This document shows positions 8,759 through 18,419 of a DNA stretch of 64,000 bases, piece by piece (positions within the stretch are counted from its first letter, which is position 1; every line of letters begins with the position of its first letter). The position numbers were made by a program, and so were the translations under genes. The notes beneath the pieces were generated by a model. It was not told the origin of the DNA, ran no database searches, and saw only the letters and a list, made by a program, of their open reading frames with translations. The stretch lies in NCBI RefSeq assembly GCF_012932965.1, contig NZ_JABBXH010000006.1, forward strand, positions 1 to 64,000. Reading direction: 5' to 3'. The stretch comes from Thalassotalea algicola. GTDB taxonomy: Bacteria > Pseudomonadota > Gammaproteobacteria > Enterobacterales > Alteromonadaceae.

Positions 8759-9469
8759 ATGTTATTGCAAGGAATAGTACGTCAGGCTAAACAGTTGCTT
8801 GGCCAAGTTAGCTGTTGTGAAATTTGTGACGAAACGTTAAATGAAGATTCATTTATTTGCCAGTTTTGTCTTAACACTTTACCTAAATTTGACTTGCTAA
8901 AAATTGATAGTGATTTACTTAACCGACCTGAAATACATCAAATATTTAAGCGCCGTTATTTTCATCATTTAGTGTCAATTTGCCCCTATCAATACCCAAT
9001 CAACCAATGGATTACTAATTATAAATACAAGCGACAGTTAAGGTTTCAACACCTTTGCAGCAAACTACTTGAATTTCAATTAAACATTTTAAAGAGTATG
9101 CCGTTTATCAATAAACCAGACATCATCATTCCTGTCCCTATTCATATCAAAAAATGGCAAGGGCGAGGCTTTAATCAATGCCTTGGTTTAGCAAAAACAG
9201 CTGCTAAATTGTATGATTTGCCAGTTTCCGATGACTTAATTTACCGAATTAAATCTAATGCGGCACAAGTTACTATGTCTGGAGCTCAGCGGCGCAAGTC
9301 TCTTAAAAATAATTTTGCTTTTACCAATACAGTTGATTTAAGAAAAAAACATATTTGGTTGATAGATGATGTTGTAACGACTGGGGCGACTGCAAATGAA
9401 ATTAGCCGCTTATTACAAACGGCTAATGCCCAAAGAATCACCTTAATAACATTGGCAATAAGTCTTTAA
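8759..9469 (+). CDS. ComF family phosphoribosyltransferase-like protein
   Basis: The protein has 236 residues. The N-terminus has paired cysteine knuckles (CCEIC ... CQFC, about residues 20-41), typical of the double zinc ribbon of ComF/GntX proteins. The C-terminal domain has a phosphoribosyltransferase fold with the PRPP loop WLIDDVVTTGATANEI. Relatives are needed for DNA uptake in transformable bacteria or for using DNA as a nutrient, but the biochemical reaction is not established. It is divergent from bioH (80 bases between the starts), and its last 4 bases overlap the convergent peptidase gene. Confidence 0.88.
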   Translation: MLLQGIVRQAKQLLGQVSCCEICDETLNEDSFICQFCLNTLPKFDLLKIDSDLLNRPEIHQIFKRRYFHHLVSICPYQYPINQWITNYKYKRQLRFQHLCSKLLEFQLNILKSMPFINKPDIIIPVPIHIKKWQGRGFNQCLGLAKTAAKLYDLPVSDDLIYRIKSNAAQVTMSGAQRRKSLKNNFAFTNTVDLRKKHIWLIDDVVTTGATANEISRLLQTANAQRITLITLAISL

Positions 9470-12012
9470 TGTTTGGTTGATACACTAAATGCTTTGGCAA
9501 AAAATAGCGTATTGGCCAATATTTTTGAAGTGCCTTGCCAATAACCTCTAAAGGTCAAGTTTTCAGTGGTTGCGACTACACGGCCATTTCCAACGTTATG
9601 GGCCACTATTGATGCGTTGTGCGACAAACGATTAACTAGATTTTGATCGGTATAACCGCTCAATAAAGGTGACTCTTTAAATTCTGCTAACGTCGCGAAA
9701 GGTAATTTAGGCTTATCCATGATCAGCGTACTATTTTTAAATACTGGTAAAAATGCACTTTGATAACCATATGCGAGCGGGTGACTTATATCTAACTTAG
9801 TCCCAAATATGGTACCCGCTATGCGCTTTCTAGCAGCTAACCCATTCTTGTCTTGATAAGATAAGCCTTCGCTATCAAACAACTGATTAATTTGAGCTTT
9901 ACTAGCAAAATTAGCTTTTAAAATTTCTTTATCCGCTAACCATTTAGCGCCACGTTTCTGCGCAAAAACAACACCGCCTTTTCGCAACCAATTAACTAGT
10001 TTGCTTGTTAACGTTTTTGAAAGACTGGCATAGTTTCCATCAACCAATATCATGTGACTGTATGCAGCAAAGTCGATTTTGGCTAACCTTTGATGTTCTA
10101 TGACCGTTACAGGAACTTCCAGCTCTTGGTCAAGGAAATATCGAATTTCGCCAGCTTCATATTGCGATACACCTTTACCGCCAACTAACAACACATTAAC
10201 AGGGTTAATTAGTTTGAGTGAATTACTGCCTAAATCAATTCCTGTCGGTGTAAGTCCTGTTGCTAAAGCATGAACACTCAAATTTTGCTTTAAGCTTTCC
10301 TGCTGCAAAATTGACTGCCAATCCAAATTAGTTTGGATGCCTGCCATCACAACTAAAGTGCCTGCATCAAATTGCTGTTCTGCGCCATTAATAATGCTGC
10401 TAAATGGCTTAGTTGCCACTTTAATTTTCACATCTTTAGCTAATAATTTGTTCAACAGTTTAGGCGCTTTATAATCATGCCACTTTATGGCGTAGGCGTA
10501 GGCGTCTTGTACTATCGCTGACGATTCCTTTGGTTCTTGCTGCCATTCATTCTTGGCTAGTTTTAATCCCCATTTTCGCTCAACTTGACTAAAAGAGATA
10601 TTCATTGCCAACGGCAAAGTCCAACCAGACACATCATAAAATGTATTATCGTCAAAGGTAGTTTGTTGACTAAACAGTGCCTTAATTAAACGATATTGAC
10701 GTTGAGCAAGCGGAATGAAATAGCTATTAGCCGCAGGAAAAACTTGATTATTAAGTCGAAAATCATCAGTTAACGCATACGCTTGAATTTGATGTTGTTT
10801 CAGTTTAGATAAAAACATCTCTAAACGTGTTTTGTCGTGTCCTTCATGAACTAGATAACCGACAAATTTTTCTTTCTTAGCCAGCTTGATTCCTTGCCTA
10901 AAAAACTCATTTCTATAAGCGGCTAGTTCCTTACTATTTGCCCAAGCTCCTTCAATAGTCGAAAGCGAGGTAAGTACATGATTCTTGATACCATATTCAA
11001 AAGTAAGCAAACCATTAACTGTATCTTGCTGCATACCTCGACTGCTGGCTTGTTCAAACAAAATACCAACGGCACCATTTACATCAGGGTATGTGCTGCC
11101 TTTACCATAATAGAAGTCATCAAAATTCTCTTGGCTATAATACAATCGTTGCTCTGCATCAAGCGCCTTAGCATGAAACTTGGCGATCTTTTCTGTCAAT
11201 TCAACATTTTTAGCTGGTGTAATGGGGTTAGTTCTACTCGGTACTCCTGGCTGAAAAAAGTAACTACTATTAGCGCCCATTTCATGAAAATCACCTAATA
11301 CATTAGGCTGATAGCGGTGATATTGCTTTATTCGATTTACACTTTCCTGTTGACTAAGTAGCAACCAATCTCGATTTAAATCAAACCAGTAATGATTCGT
11401 TCGACCAGTCGGCCAATCTTGATGATGCTCTATGTGATTAGGGTCGCTATTAGCCGCATTACCACGATAGGTTGCAGCCCAGTTTGCAAAACGATCCATA
11501 CCGTCAGGGTTAATACTAGGTTCGATAACAACAATAACTTCTTCAAGCATTTGCTTAACTTGTTCGTCTTGACTAGCGGCTAAATGATAGGCCACAACCA
11601 TAGAAGCATTTGCGCCGCTAATCTCATCGCCATGAACACTGTAACCTAGCCACACTACAATAGGTAAGTCGGTATTATCGCTATTAAGTTGTCTTTTAGT
11701 TAAAATCTCATCTAAGTTTGCTAAATTCTCTGGTGACGAAATGGTCAATAATAATTGCTTTCGTTGCTGATAAGTACGACCTATTTCACTAATCGCCACT
11801 CTTTCAGATCCTGCAGCTAACCTTGATAAGTAATCAACTAACTGATCATGTCTTGCATGTCGTTCACCAACGCCAAATCCTAACGTTTCCTTTGGCTTTA
11901 CAATACTCGCTTCATAATTATCAATTGATTGCAGGTAATACTCTAAATCGGCTGAAAAAGACGTAAATGCTACAAATAAACAGCATGCACTAAAAAATCG
12001 TTGAAAAAACAT
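9466..12012 (-). CDS. exported M14 family zinc carboxypeptidase
   Basis: This 848-residue protein has a signal peptide (FFSACCLFVAFTSFS-A) and an M14 catalytic domain in the first about 400 residues. The zinc ligands are visible: H127 and E130 in GYSVHGDEISG, and H243 in DFHEMGANSS. The substrate loop SINPDGMDR is also present. The remainder (about 400-848) contains a class I glutamine amidotransferase-like region (for example PVNVLLVGGKGVSQYEAGEIRYFLD), common in large marine M14 proteins of unknown substrate. It probably degrades peptides in the periplasm or outside. It is divergent from nfuA, with 181 bases between their start codons. Confidence 0.9.
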   Translation of the reverse strand: MFFQRFFSACCLFVAFTSFSADLEYYLQSIDNYEASIVKPKETLGFGVGERHARHDQLVDYLSRLAAGSERVAISEIGRTYQQRKQLLLTISSPENLANLDEILTKRQLNSDNTDLPIVVWLGYSVHGDEISGANASMVVAYHLAASQDEQVKQMLEEVIVVIEPSINPDGMDRFANWAATYRGNAANSDPNHIEHHQDWPTGRTNHYWFDLNRDWLLLSQQESVNRIKQYHRYQPNVLGDFHEMGANSSYFFQPGVPSRTNPITPAKNVELTEKIAKFHAKALDAEQRLYYSQENFDDFYYGKGSTYPDVNGAVGILFEQASSRGMQQDTVNGLLTFEYGIKNHVLTSLSTIEGAWANSKELAAYRNEFFRQGIKLAKKEKFVGYLVHEGHDKTRLEMFLSKLKQHQIQAYALTDDFRLNNQVFPAANSYFIPLAQRQYRLIKALFSQQTTFDDNTFYDVSGWTLPLAMNISFSQVERKWGLKLAKNEWQQEPKESSAIVQDAYAYAIKWHDYKAPKLLNKLLAKDVKIKVATKPFSSIINGAEQQFDAGTLVVMAGIQTNLDWQSILQQESLKQNLSVHALATGLTPTGIDLGSNSLKLINPVNVLLVGGKGVSQYEAGEIRYFLDQELEVPVTVIEHQRLAKIDFAAYSHMILVDGNYASLSKTLTSKLVNWLRKGGVVFAQKRGAKWLADKEILKANFASKAQINQLFDSEGLSYQDKNGLAARKRIAGTIFGTKLDISHPLAYGYQSAFLPVFKNSTLIMDKPKLPFATLAEFKESPLLSGYTDQNLVNRLSHNASIVAHNVGNGRVVATTENLTFRGYWQGTSKILANTLFFAKAFSVSTKH

Positions 12013-12139
12013 TTATCTGCCCCCAAATAACAGGAGTCAAAATTACCAAACTCTCGCCGTTGGCACTAGTAGTATTATTAAAAAAGACAATTTATATGGC
12101 TAACGCTAGCCTAATGGATACGAGCAGAGTAAAATAACC

Positions 12140-12164
12140 ATACCTGACTAAATTACTCGGGTAT
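12140..12164 (+). promoter_or_regulatory. IscR type 1 binding site upstream of nfuA
   Basis: This 25-base site has the half-sites ATACCTGAC (12140-12148) and CTCGGGTAT (12156-12164) around the AT-rich centre TAAATTA. Compared with the published type 1 consensus (ATASYYGACTRWWWYAGTCRRSTAT) I count a single mismatch. CTGACT at 12144-12149 can also serve as the -35 box, with TTTAAT at 12168-12173 as -10, the usual layout of IscR-repressed promoters. [2Fe-2S]-IscR would repress nfuA when iron-sulfur supply is adequate. Confidence 0.8.
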
Positions 12165-12193
12165 GTATTTAATTAATTGTAAGTGAGTTAATC

Positions 12194-12772
12194 ATGATCA
12201 CCATTTCTGAATCAGCACAAGCGCATTTTGCCACCCTACTGTCTCAACAAGCAGAAGGAACAAGTATTCGTGTTTTTGTTGTAAATCCTGGCACTGCTAA
12301 TGCTGAATGTGGCGTTTCATACTGTCCTGCTGATGCCGTTGAAGAAACCGATATTAGTATACCTTTTAATGGGTTCTCTGCTTACATTGATGCTGAAAGC
12401 AAGCCGTTTCTTGAAGAAGCTGAAATCGACTTTGTAACTGACCAAATGGGCTCTCAACTTACCCTCAAAGCACCCAATGCAAAATTAAGAAAAGTAGCAG
12501 ACGATGCTCCTCTTTTTGATCGTGTAGACTACTTTATTAAAGCTGAGGTAAATCCACAGCTAGCTGGCCATGGCGGTGAATGTAATTTAATGGAAATTAC
12601 CGAAGATGGATTTGCCGTATTACAGTTTGGTGGCGGTTGTAACGGTTGTAGTCAAATTGATGTAACCGTTAAAGACGGTATCGAAAAGCAACTGTTAGAG
12701 ATGATGGCAGGTGAAATAAAAGGTGTTCGTGATGTTACTGAACATGAGCGCGGTGAACATTCTTATTATTAA
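12194..12772 (+). CDS. nfuA: Fe-S cluster carrier NfuA
   Basis: NfuA accepts [4Fe-4S] clusters and passes them to apo-proteins, especially under oxidative or iron stress. The 192-residue protein has an N-terminal degenerate A-type domain (residues 1-100, with C39 and C44 in [12 protein letters not shown]) and a C-terminal Nfu domain. The Nfu domain carries the cluster-binding C149-N-G-C152 in [18 protein letters not shown]. Length and domain order match E. coli NfuA. It has its own promoter with an IscR-type site and is followed by a strong terminator at 12813-12838, so it is a single-gene unit. Confidence 0.95.
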   Translation: MITISESAQAHFATLLSQQAEGTSIRVFVVNPGTANAECGVSYCPADAVEETDISIPFNGFSAYIDAESKPFLEEAEIDFVTDQMGSQLTLKAPNAKLRKVADDAPLFDRVDYFIKAEVNPQLAGHGGECNLMEITEDGFAVLQFGGGCNGCSQIDVTVKDGIEKQLLEMMAGEIKGVRDVTEHERGEHSYY

Positions 12773-12812
12773 GACGTGATGAATAAGAACCAATAAGTAA
12801 TTCTTTATAAAA

Positions 12813-12838
12813 AGCCGGCTAATTAGCCGGCTTTTTTG
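12813..12838. terminator. bidirectional intrinsic terminator nfuA / MATE gene
   Basis: AGCCGGCTAATTAGCCGGCT (12813-12832) folds into a perfect 8-base-pair GC-rich stem with an AATT loop. It is flanked by AAAAA on the left and TTTTTT on the right, so it works in both directions. The MATE gene stop codon lies within the stem. Confidence 0.9.
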
Positions 12839-14153
12839 TATCTATAGCTATGTGCTGATAATAATGCCAGCCAAGTGTTGCTCCTCGCGCTGCCATAAAC
12901 CCTGTGAAAGCAAACCAAAGGCCATGGTTTTGATAATCACTAAATAACAACCAAAGCGGAAAAAATACACCAAACGTTGCAATAACCATACTATTGCGCA
13001 TTATGTCTGCCCGAGTAATCCCGACATACACACCATCATACAGATAGCACCAGCAGCCAATTATTGGCAATAATATAATCCACGGAAGGTACTGAGTTGC
13101 CATAACAACGACCGCTTCAATATTCGATATCGTGCTAATCAACATCTCACCTGCAATCCAAAAAATTAGGCTGTAAATGATGGCAAATATTACAGTCCAC
13201 ATTGTACAGCGGCGCAAGATGTAGTTAATTGATTGCGTTTTCTTCTCGCCCCATGCTTTTCCAATTAATGCCTCTGCAGCATTGGCTATACCATCTAAAC
13301 CAAATGAAATGAGTAATAGAAAATTCATTAATATCGCATTGGCCGCCACGACATTGTCACCAAGTCGCGCACCTTGGAATGTAATAAATATAAAGCACAC
13401 TTCCAGGCACAGCGTCCTAATTAATATATCTCGATTCAATTTGAAATAACTCAAAAGCTCATTGCTGCTAAAAACCCGTGTTCTCAATTTTATAAAGCTA
13501 TGATAAATCCCATCGGGAAGCAGCCTGCCCTTGATAATTATCACCGCACCAGCTAGCAAGCCGCTATATTCTGCAATCAAAGTCGCAGCTGCCACACCTT
13601 GTACTTGCCACTGAAAAACAAGTACAAACAGTAAATCTAATGAAAGGTTTACTAGGTTGGTAAATATCAGCAACCACATTACAGCTTTGGCACGATGCTG
13701 ACCCAGTAGCCACCCCATAACGACGATATTGGCTAACGCCGCAGGCAAACCCCAGATTCGAATTTCAGCATACTGTTGTGCGTAAAACTGTACTTGCTCA
13801 CTTCCACCAGCAAGCCATAGGCTTAACTGTAAGTAAGGGACTTGCAGTAAAATCAAACACAAACCAATCGTTAAACCAACAAATACTCCTCGCGTGAGTA
13901 CTAAAAGGCTCTGCTGTCGATCATTTTGCCCCAATGCTTGAGCAGAAAGACCAGTGGTAGACATACGTAAAAAGCCGCAAAGCCATGTAATGAACGTAAT
14001 AATCATTGCTCCGACAGTGCTACCACCTAGATAATATGCATGCGAAAGATGTCCAATTACTGCAGTGTCGACTAAACCAAGTAGCGGCACGGTAATATTG
14101 GACAGAATCATGGGAATAGCGAGGGCGACAATCTGTCGATCTAAGTTTTTCAA
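12819..14153 (-). CDS. dinF: MATE family efflux transporter, DinF-like
   Basis: This 444-residue membrane protein has about 12 transmembrane helices of the MATE fold. The N-terminus (IPMILSNITVPLLGLVDTAVIGHL) and LRMSTTGLSAQALGQ are close to E. coli DinF as remembered. DinF-type carriers export organic cations using H+ or Na+ gradients. The start is a TTG at 14153, with no good in-frame ATG before residue 15 and a weak ribosome binding site. In E. coli dinF sits directly behind lexA; here it is about 11 kb away and I see no SOS box in front of it. Confidence 0.8.
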   Translation of the reverse strand: MKNLDRQIVALAIPMILSNITVPLLGLVDTAVIGHLSHAYYLGGSTVGAMIITFITWLCGFLRMSTTGLSAQALGQNDRQQSLLVLTRGVFVGLTIGLCLILLQVPYLQLSLWLAGGSEQVQFYAQQYAEIRIWGLPAALANIVVMGWLLGQHRAKAVMWLLIFTNLVNLSLDLLFVLVFQWQVQGVAAATLIAEYSGLLAGAVIIIKGRLLPDGIYHSFIKLRTRVFSSNELLSYFKLNRDILIRTLCLEVCFIFITFQGARLGDNVVAANAILMNFLLLISFGLDGIANAAEALIGKAWGEKKTQSINYILRRCTMWTVIFAIIYSLIFWIAGEMLISTISNIEAVVVMATQYLPWIILLPIIGCWCYLYDGVYVGITRADIMRNSMVIATFGVFFPLWLLFSDYQNHGLWFAFTGFMAARGATLGWHYYQHIAIDTKKPAN

Positions 14154-14256
14154 ATGTAGATCAAATAACTGGTTTATTTAAACGAAGTTTACTTGGTGTT
14201 AAACCAAAAAACACGCTACTTTATAGGCTGTCTTGCTACCAGTGCTTAAATATCTC

Positions 14257-15318
14257 ATGAAAGTATTCAAGTTAACCTTGTTATTTTGTTTTGCTCTTTT
14301 CCTAGCTAGCCCACAAGTATTGGCAGCGGTAATCTTACAGTATCACCACATCAGCACTGAAACACCGCCCAGTACAAGCATTTCACCTGAGCAATTTGAA
14401 CGTCACATGCAATACTTAAAGCAGCAAGGTTTTCATGTGGTGCCCTTGTCTGACATAGTCGATGCTATTTCAAATCACCAACCACTTGCCGACAAGACGG
14501 TGGCAATTACTTTCGATGATGCTTACATAGATATTTTAACCCAAGGGAAACCTATATTAGATAAATATGACTATCCATACACCATCTTTGTCAACCCAGG
14601 CATTATCGAAGCACAGCGACAAAATTACCTATCATGGCAACAATTAAAGGTAATGGCTGATGAAGGTGCCATTATTGCTAATCATGGCTACAACCACGAC
14701 TCGTTAACTAGGCCTAAGCAAGGTTTATCTGAAGATATGTGGCTAGCACAATATGAACACGATTTAATGCGGGCAGAGAAACTACTAAAAGAAAACGTCG
14801 GACAAAGTTATCGTTATTTTGCTTATCCATATGGCGAGTACACGCCAGCTATTCAACAATGGCTGAAACAAAATCAATTTACTGGTTTTTCACAACAATC
14901 TGGAGCGGTAGGAATCTCTACAGATACTTCCGCTATTCCGAGATTTCCAGCTTCTCAGCCATATGACAAAATTGCCAGTTTAAGAGATAAGTTGAACGCT
15001 TTACCTTTTAGTATTTCGACGGATGAAGACAATGCTAAAACTATATTCACTTATCAAGCGAAAAAATCGGTAACGTTTAATGTTGAAGTTCAAGACTTCA
15101 ATAAACGTCAGCTCAATTGTTATATTTCTGGTCTAGGTAAGCAAAAGATACAGTGGCTTAACGACACTGCATTTAAAATTGATTTTAATGGAGACTTACC
15201 CGTAGGAAGAGTGCGATGCAACTGCACCGCACCAAGTATCGAAAAGCCTGGGCGCTTTTATTGGTACTCAAAACCTTGGTTTGTACTGAATTCAGATAGC
15301 AGTTGGTACCCGCTATAA
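14257..15318 (+). CDS. exported polysaccharide deacetylase
   Basis: This 353-residue protein starts at the ATG at 14257; a TTG at 14233 is less likely because it would precede the signal peptide (KVFKLTLLFCFALFLASPQVLA). The NodB-type carbohydrate esterase 4 domain spans about residues 25-235. It has the catalytic TFDDAY motif, the metal-binding HGYNHDS and the FAYPYGEY motif. The last about 110 residues form a beta-rich domain of unknown role. The architecture recalls PgaB-like N-terminal deacetylases without the glycoside hydrolase half. Substrate is likely an N-acetylated glycan at the cell surface. It overlaps the end of the convergent sco gene by 6 bases. Confidence 0.85.
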   Translation: MKVFKLTLLFCFALFLASPQVLAAVILQYHHISTETPPSTSISPEQFERHMQYLKQQGFHVVPLSDIVDAISNHQPLADKTVAITFDDAYIDILTQGKPILDKYDYPYTIFVNPGIIEAQRQNYLSWQQLKVMADEGAIIANHGYNHDSLTRPKQGLSEDMWLAQYEHDLMRAEKLLKENVGQSYRYFAYPYGEYTPAIQQWLKQNQFTGFSQQSGAVGISTDTSAIPRFPASQPYDKIASLRDKLNALPFSISTDEDNAKTIFTYQAKKSVTFNVEVQDFNKRQLNCYISGLGKQKIQWLNDTAFKIDFNGDLPVGRVRCNCTAPSIEKPGRFYWYSKPWFVLNSDSSWYPL

Positions 15319-15942
15319 ATCAGCCAAGGTAACTACCCGCTTAAAGTCAGCCACTAAGTCTTCTTCGTTAATTGAAGGAATTTGACCCAACACTTCTTGC
15401 GGTTTAAAAATAGCGGCAATTTTACCATTAGGATTGATCAAAACAATTGATGCACTATGGTCAACTAAGTAGTTTTCCTGCTCAGGATCATCAGCGATGG
15501 CATACATTAAGCCTAGATTACGAGCAAAAGGAAACAACACGCCATGATCTGCTCTTAAAGCTAGGAATTCTGAATTAAAATAAGCGATGTATTGTGAGAG
15601 CTTTTCTACTTTATCCCGCATAGGATCAACAGACACTAGCAATACTTGCGTATCGGCAACCACTTTAAGTTCATCGTAAACAAAATTAAGCTTTTGTAAT
15701 GTCGTTGGGCAGACATCTGGACACGAGGTATAACCAAAAAATACCCAAGACCACTTACCTTCAAGGTCTTTATTTGTAAATGCTTCACCTGTATGAGCAG
15801 TTAAAGTAAACGGCTCAACTACTCTTGGTGCTTGATAATATAGCGCGGTTTTGGGTAGTTCAGGTTTCGACATCGCTGAATAAATAAAAACGCCACAGGC
15901 AACTGAAACAATGGCGACAATAACATAAAGCAATTTGTTCAT
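15313..15942 (-). CDS. SCO1/SenC copper chaperone
   Basis: Sco proteins deliver copper to the CuA centre of cytochrome oxidase subunit II. The 209-residue protein has an N-terminal membrane anchor (LLYVIVAIVSVACGVFIYS) and a thioredoxin-like periplasmic domain. The copper ligands are C74-PDV-C78 in GYTSCPDVCPT and H162 in LVDHSASIV. It is the last gene of the oxidase operon and its ATG overlaps the stop of the heme O synthase gene by one base (TAATG), indicating coupling. Confidence 0.93.
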   Translation of the reverse strand: MNKLLYVIVAIVSVACGVFIYSAMSKPELPKTALYYQAPRVVEPFTLTAHTGEAFTNKDLEGKWSWVFFGYTSCPDVCPTTLQKLNFVYDELKVVADTQVLLVSVDPMRDKVEKLSQYIAYFNSEFLALRADHGVLFPFARNLGLMYAIADDPEQENYLVDHSASIVLINPNGKIAAIFKPQEVLGQIPSINEEDLVADFKRVVTLADL

Positions 15943-16853
15943 TAGGCAATCGGTAATAAGTAGTGATCTAACAGTAAAATAATAAACAACAACATTAAGT
16001 GAATTATTGAAAACTTAAATGTCGCCATCGCGGTTTTTTCATTGGCATTGAATTTTAGCTGCCAAGCATAAACAAAGAAAATCAAATTCAGTGCCACAGC
16101 ACCAATCAAATATAGCCAGTTGCTCATCCCTACTAAGTAAGGTAACAAGCCAACAACAAATAACAGAACGGTATAAAGCAAAATTTGTGTTTTAGTAAAT
16201 TCTACGCCGTGTGTTACTGGCAGCATTGGAATATTCACTTTTGCATAGTCATTTTTTCGATGGATAGCCAGGGCCCAGAAATGCGGTGGCGTCCAAGTGA
16301 AAATTAACAACACTAGCAGCAATGCATGCGAGTGAATTTCATTGGTCATCGCTGTCCAACCTAACAGAGGCGGAATAGCACCCGCTAATCCACCAATCGT
16401 AATATTTTGCGGCGTAGCGCGCTTTAAGTACATAGTGTAAATAAAGCCATAGCCCACTAAGCCAGAAAGTGTCAGCCAAGCAGTTAATGGATTAACCAAT
16501 GCATACAACATCATAAAGCCAATAAGTGCTAACGCGCTTGCAAACAATATTGCGCCACTTTGACTAATGCGGCCATTAGGCAACGGACGATTATGAGTGC
16601 GCCCCATGACGCTGTCTATTCGCTGATCAACAATATGATTAATTGCAGCTGCAGCTGACGACAGCATACCGATACCCAACATCGCTGGAATAAGTAACTG
16701 CCAAGGCACAATACCCGGCACTGATAAACACATACCAACTAAAGCAGTTAATACTAATAAAGCGACAACACGAGGCTTGGTAATTTCATAATAATCTCGC
16801 CATAATGGCTGAGTGATAACGGCATTGTTTGATATAACAGCTGCTTTACTCAT
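15942..16853 (-). CDS. ctaB: protoheme IX farnesyltransferase (heme O synthase)
   Basis: CtaB/CyoE attaches a farnesyl chain to heme b, giving heme O for the aa3 oxidase. The 303-residue protein has about nine transmembrane helices of the UbiA prenyltransferase superfamily. The polyprenyl-diphosphate binding motif is [15 protein letters not shown] (aspartate-rich motif 1), followed by [10 protein letters not shown]. The second acidic motif region is [15 protein letters not shown]. It lies directly behind the heme A synthase gene, so the two steps from heme b to heme A are encoded together. Confidence 0.95.
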   Translation of the reverse strand: MSKAAVISNNAVITQPLWRDYYEITKPRVVALLVLTALVGMCLSVPGIVPWQLLIPAMLGIGMLSSAAAAINHIVDQRIDSVMGRTHNRPLPNGRISQSGAILFASALALIGFMMLYALVNPLTAWLTLSGLVGYGFIYTMYLKRATPQNITIGGLAGAIPPLLGWTAMTNEIHSHALLLVLLIFTWTPPHFWALAIHRKNDYAKVNIPMLPVTHGVEFTKTQILLYTVLLFVVGLLPYLVGMSNWLYLIGAVALNLIFFVYAWQLKFNANEKTAMATFKFSIIHLMLLFIILLLDHYLLPIA

Positions 16854-16862
16854 TTAAGCCTC

Positions 16863-17855
16863 CTAAATTTTACGTTTTAAACTATATGTTAATGTGATGA
16901 GCGCCATCATCAAGCAGGCCGCCACCACATTGTGGCTAACCGCAATTGCCAAGGGCAGTGACATCACGATATTACTAATGCCCAATCCAACTTGAACCAA
17001 CAGAATGGCGATAAGCACACTCGGCACAGTTTGGAAAAATGATGTTTGCGCACGCCGCATGATCGCCAATGCTAACCACACTAAATAACCAAAAGTAATG
17101 ATTGCACCGATACGATGCATAACATGAATAGTGACGCGTTGATCGTGGCCTAAATGCCCAAATTCATAGGTATCTCTTTCTGGAGGGATTAAGTCAAACG
17201 ACTCATCAAAAGTTATTTGCTCAATCCAGCCATCCTGGCAAATTGGCAGTTCTGTACAATGAAGCGCGGCATAATTTGCCGCAGTCCAGCCACCTAAAGC
17301 AATTTGGCCAGCCAGTAATCCTATGCCAACCACGCCAAACTTTGCATATTTTTTGATCGACCAGTCAGAGCCTGGTATCCGATATGGAGTGAGCCTCAGG
17401 TAGAGCAAAAACAGCAAGCAAAGCGTAGTGAACCCGCCTAACAAATGCGCCATAACCACAATTGGCATTAGCTTCATGGTTACCGTCCACATACCTAGAG
17501 CTGCTTGAAACGTCACTATCATCAAAATCAATATCGGTAAAAATAAAGGTTGGCCTTGGTGCCGATTTTTAATTGATAAAATTGTAATCAGCAAAATTAA
17601 CAATCCTAATGAACCGGCGAAATATCGATGAATCATTTCATTCCACGCTTTTTCTGGCTCAACTGGACGTTCAGGAAAAGCTAGCTCTGCTTTAGCTATT
17701 TGTTCGGATGTTTCTGGCACATCAATTAAACCATAACACCCAGGCCAATCTGGACAGCCTAAACCCGCATGAGTTAATCGCGTATAAGCCCCTAAACTCA
17801 CCACGACTATCGCAAGCAAGATACTGACTAGCACTAAGCGTCTTACATTAAACAT
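16863..17855 (-). CDS. ctaA: heme A synthase
   Basis: CtaA oxidises the C8 methyl group of heme O to a formyl group, giving heme A. The 330-residue protein has eight predicted membrane helices. The family N-terminal signature is GAYTRLTHAGLGCPDWPGCYG, and histidines sit in MIHRYFAG, VMAHLLGG, HVMHRIGA and AVSHNVVA (heme ligands). A cysteine pair is present in an outside loop (HCTELPICQDGW). It sits between the Sco-like protein and ctaB in the operon. Confidence 0.94.
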   Translation of the reverse strand: MFNVRRLVLVSILLAIVVVSLGAYTRLTHAGLGCPDWPGCYGLIDVPETSEQIAKAELAFPERPVEPEKAWNEMIHRYFAGSLGLLILLITILSIKNRHQGQPLFLPILILMIVTFQAALGMWTVTMKLMPIVVMAHLLGGFTTLCLLFLLYLRLTPYRIPGSDWSIKKYAKFGVVGIGLLAGQIALGGWTAANYAALHCTELPICQDGWIEQITFDESFDLIPPERDTYEFGHLGHDQRVTIHVMHRIGAIITFGYLVWLALAIMRRAQTSFFQTVPSVLIAILLVQVGLGISNIVMSLPLAIAVSHNVVAACLMMALITLTYSLKRKI

Positions 17856-17857
17856 AC

Positions 17858-18418
17858 TTAACCAACCCTCGAATATTTAAGTAACTTCTTCATGTCTGCC
17901 AATACCGCCTTACCAAATACAGCTAACTGTTCGGCATCTTTGGGAGGTTGGTGAGTTAGCACAATATTTCCCAATGGATCTACTACAAACATTGTACCCG
18001 GTACTAATTGAGGATGAGATAGCGCTGGTACTTGATATTGCTTCCATTTAGATAAGTTAAATTGCTCGTTATCAATGCCATTATTCAATAGCACTGATTG
18101 CACTCTCGGCATTTCTTTACCAAGCGCGACATAAGTATTAGCTAGTGCGTTTACCGATTTTTGACAGCTTAAGCCGCATTTATCAGGTGAATTGAAGACC
18201 ATTAACCATTGTTTTTCTGGTTGTATTTCAGTTAATGAAAGATCGGTAAGTGATACAGGGTTATCAAGTAACTGCCCTTGGTTAGTAACACCATAATTGA
18301 ACCATTGTTGCTCTAAGGCGACTTTCGCTATTACGATAGGTACCAGAAATGCTGCGCAAACAAGTAAGAAATTGCGGCGACTTTTTTTAGTTTCTACCTG
18401 TTGCTCAGGACTACTCAT
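17858..18418 (-). CDS. Sco-like membrane-anchored oxidase assembly protein
   Basis: This 186-residue protein has one N-terminal membrane segment (FLLVCAAFLVPIVIAKVAL, about residues 17-35). The exported domain reads like a divergent thioredoxin/Sco fold. FNSPDKCGLSC places a CxxxC pair at C81 and C85, the spacing of Sco copper sites. The C-terminal GTMFVVDPLGNIVLTH matches the strand after the Sco histidine but lacks a clear DH motif. It occurs in the same place in other gammaproteobacterial oxidase clusters and is usually left unnamed. A role in copper or thiol handling for CuA assembly is inferred. It is packed tightly: one base after the SURF1 stop and two bases before ctaA. Confidence 0.75.
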   Translation of the reverse strand: MSSPEQQVETKKSRRNFLLVCAAFLVPIVIAKVALEQQWFNYGVTNQGQLLDNPVSLTDLSLTEIQPEKQWLMVFNSPDKCGLSCQKSVNALANTYVALGKEMPRVQSVLLNNGIDNEQFNLSKWKQYQVPALSHPQLVPGTMFVVDPLGNIVLTHQPPKDAEQLAVFGKAVLADMKKLLKYSRVG

Positions 18419-18419
18419 A

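Noticed and set aside
10978-11298. 106-codon plus-strand open frame
   Set aside because: It is antisense to the M14 carboxypeptidase coding region, which carries intact zinc motifs there.
14154-14256. SOS box for the DinF-like gene
   Set aside because: No CTG-N10-CAG with an AT-rich core was seen between the MATE gene and the divergent deacetylase gene.
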